A stretch of 5,656 bases of DNA, taken from Ruminococcus flavefaciens (GTDB lineage: Bacteria > Bacillota > Clostridia > Oscillospirales > Ruminococcaceae). Made by a program: the position numbers and the translations under genes. Below, one piece after another: positions 5,656 to 5,656 of this stretch (position 1 is its first letter; each line of letters starts with the position of its first letter). The DNA lies in the NCBI GenBank assembly GCA_002310115.1, contig DBYI01000093.1, positions 1 through 5,656 of the forward strand, given 5' to 3'. The notes below the pieces were generated by a model, which saw only the letters and a list, made by a program, of their open reading frames with translations, was not told where the DNA came from and did no database searches.

Positions 5656-5656
5656 G

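Noticed and set aside
1..5656. tRNA, rRNA, CRISPR array, insertion sequence or prophage attachment site
   Set aside because: I saw no cloverleaf, no regularly spaced repeats, no transposase or integrase motifs and no terminal inverted repeats.

Overview
The window looks like a low-GC anaerobic gut or rumen Firmicute of the Ruminococcus type (R. flavefaciens / R. albus group). The main reason is that two adjacent secreted proteins each carry a type I dockerin of the Ruminococcus style, with W-L-L-G after the first calcium loop and D-x-F-D-(I/L)-x-x-M-R after the second. Dockerins plug proteins into a cellulosome by binding cohesins on a scaffoldin. No scaffoldin, glycoside hydrolase or carbohydrate-binding module that I recognise lies in the window, so the role of these two proteins is open. 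All genes read on the + strand.

Layout. Bases 2-139 may be the 3' end of an upstream gene (weak call). Bases 140-357 are non-coding and hold a good sigma-A-type promoter (280-308), a perfect 7-bp inverted repeat over or just after the predicted transcription start (317-331), and a Shine-Dalgarno sequence. Gene 1 (358-2136) encodes a 592-residue secreted protein: signal peptide, two diverged copies of a 'W-(I/L)-P-x-D/C-x-E ... V-V/C-I-V-F' module, one beta-rich 'VTxxDxxTGELI' module, an internal dockerin and a post-dockerin domain. A 176-bp gap follows. Gene 2 (2313-5150) encodes a 945-residue paralogue with the same order of parts, but it has two copies of the TGELI module and an extra C-terminal extension of about 265 residues. 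That extension holds a bacterial SH3-like domain and a conserved, uncharacterised domain marked by KPVIYLYP, YWLP, RVFM and EWGG. Gene 3 (5232-5630) is a small cysteine-rich DUF3795 protein, probably cytoplasmic. A GC-rich hairpin at the right edge is probably its terminator.

How the genes relate. Genes 1 and 2 look like an old tandem duplication: they share domain order, and a 29-bp imperfect repeat (23/29 identical) lies just after both stop codons. Gene 2 then gained modules, or gene 1 lost them. I infer that both products are displayed on or near the cellulosome as non-catalytic or not yet recognised components. Gene 3 is co-directional and 81 bp downstream; nothing in its sequence ties it to the cellulosome. 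The most novel element is the dockerin-SH3-KPVIYLYP architecture of gene 2, followed by the operator-like palindrome ahead of gene 1.
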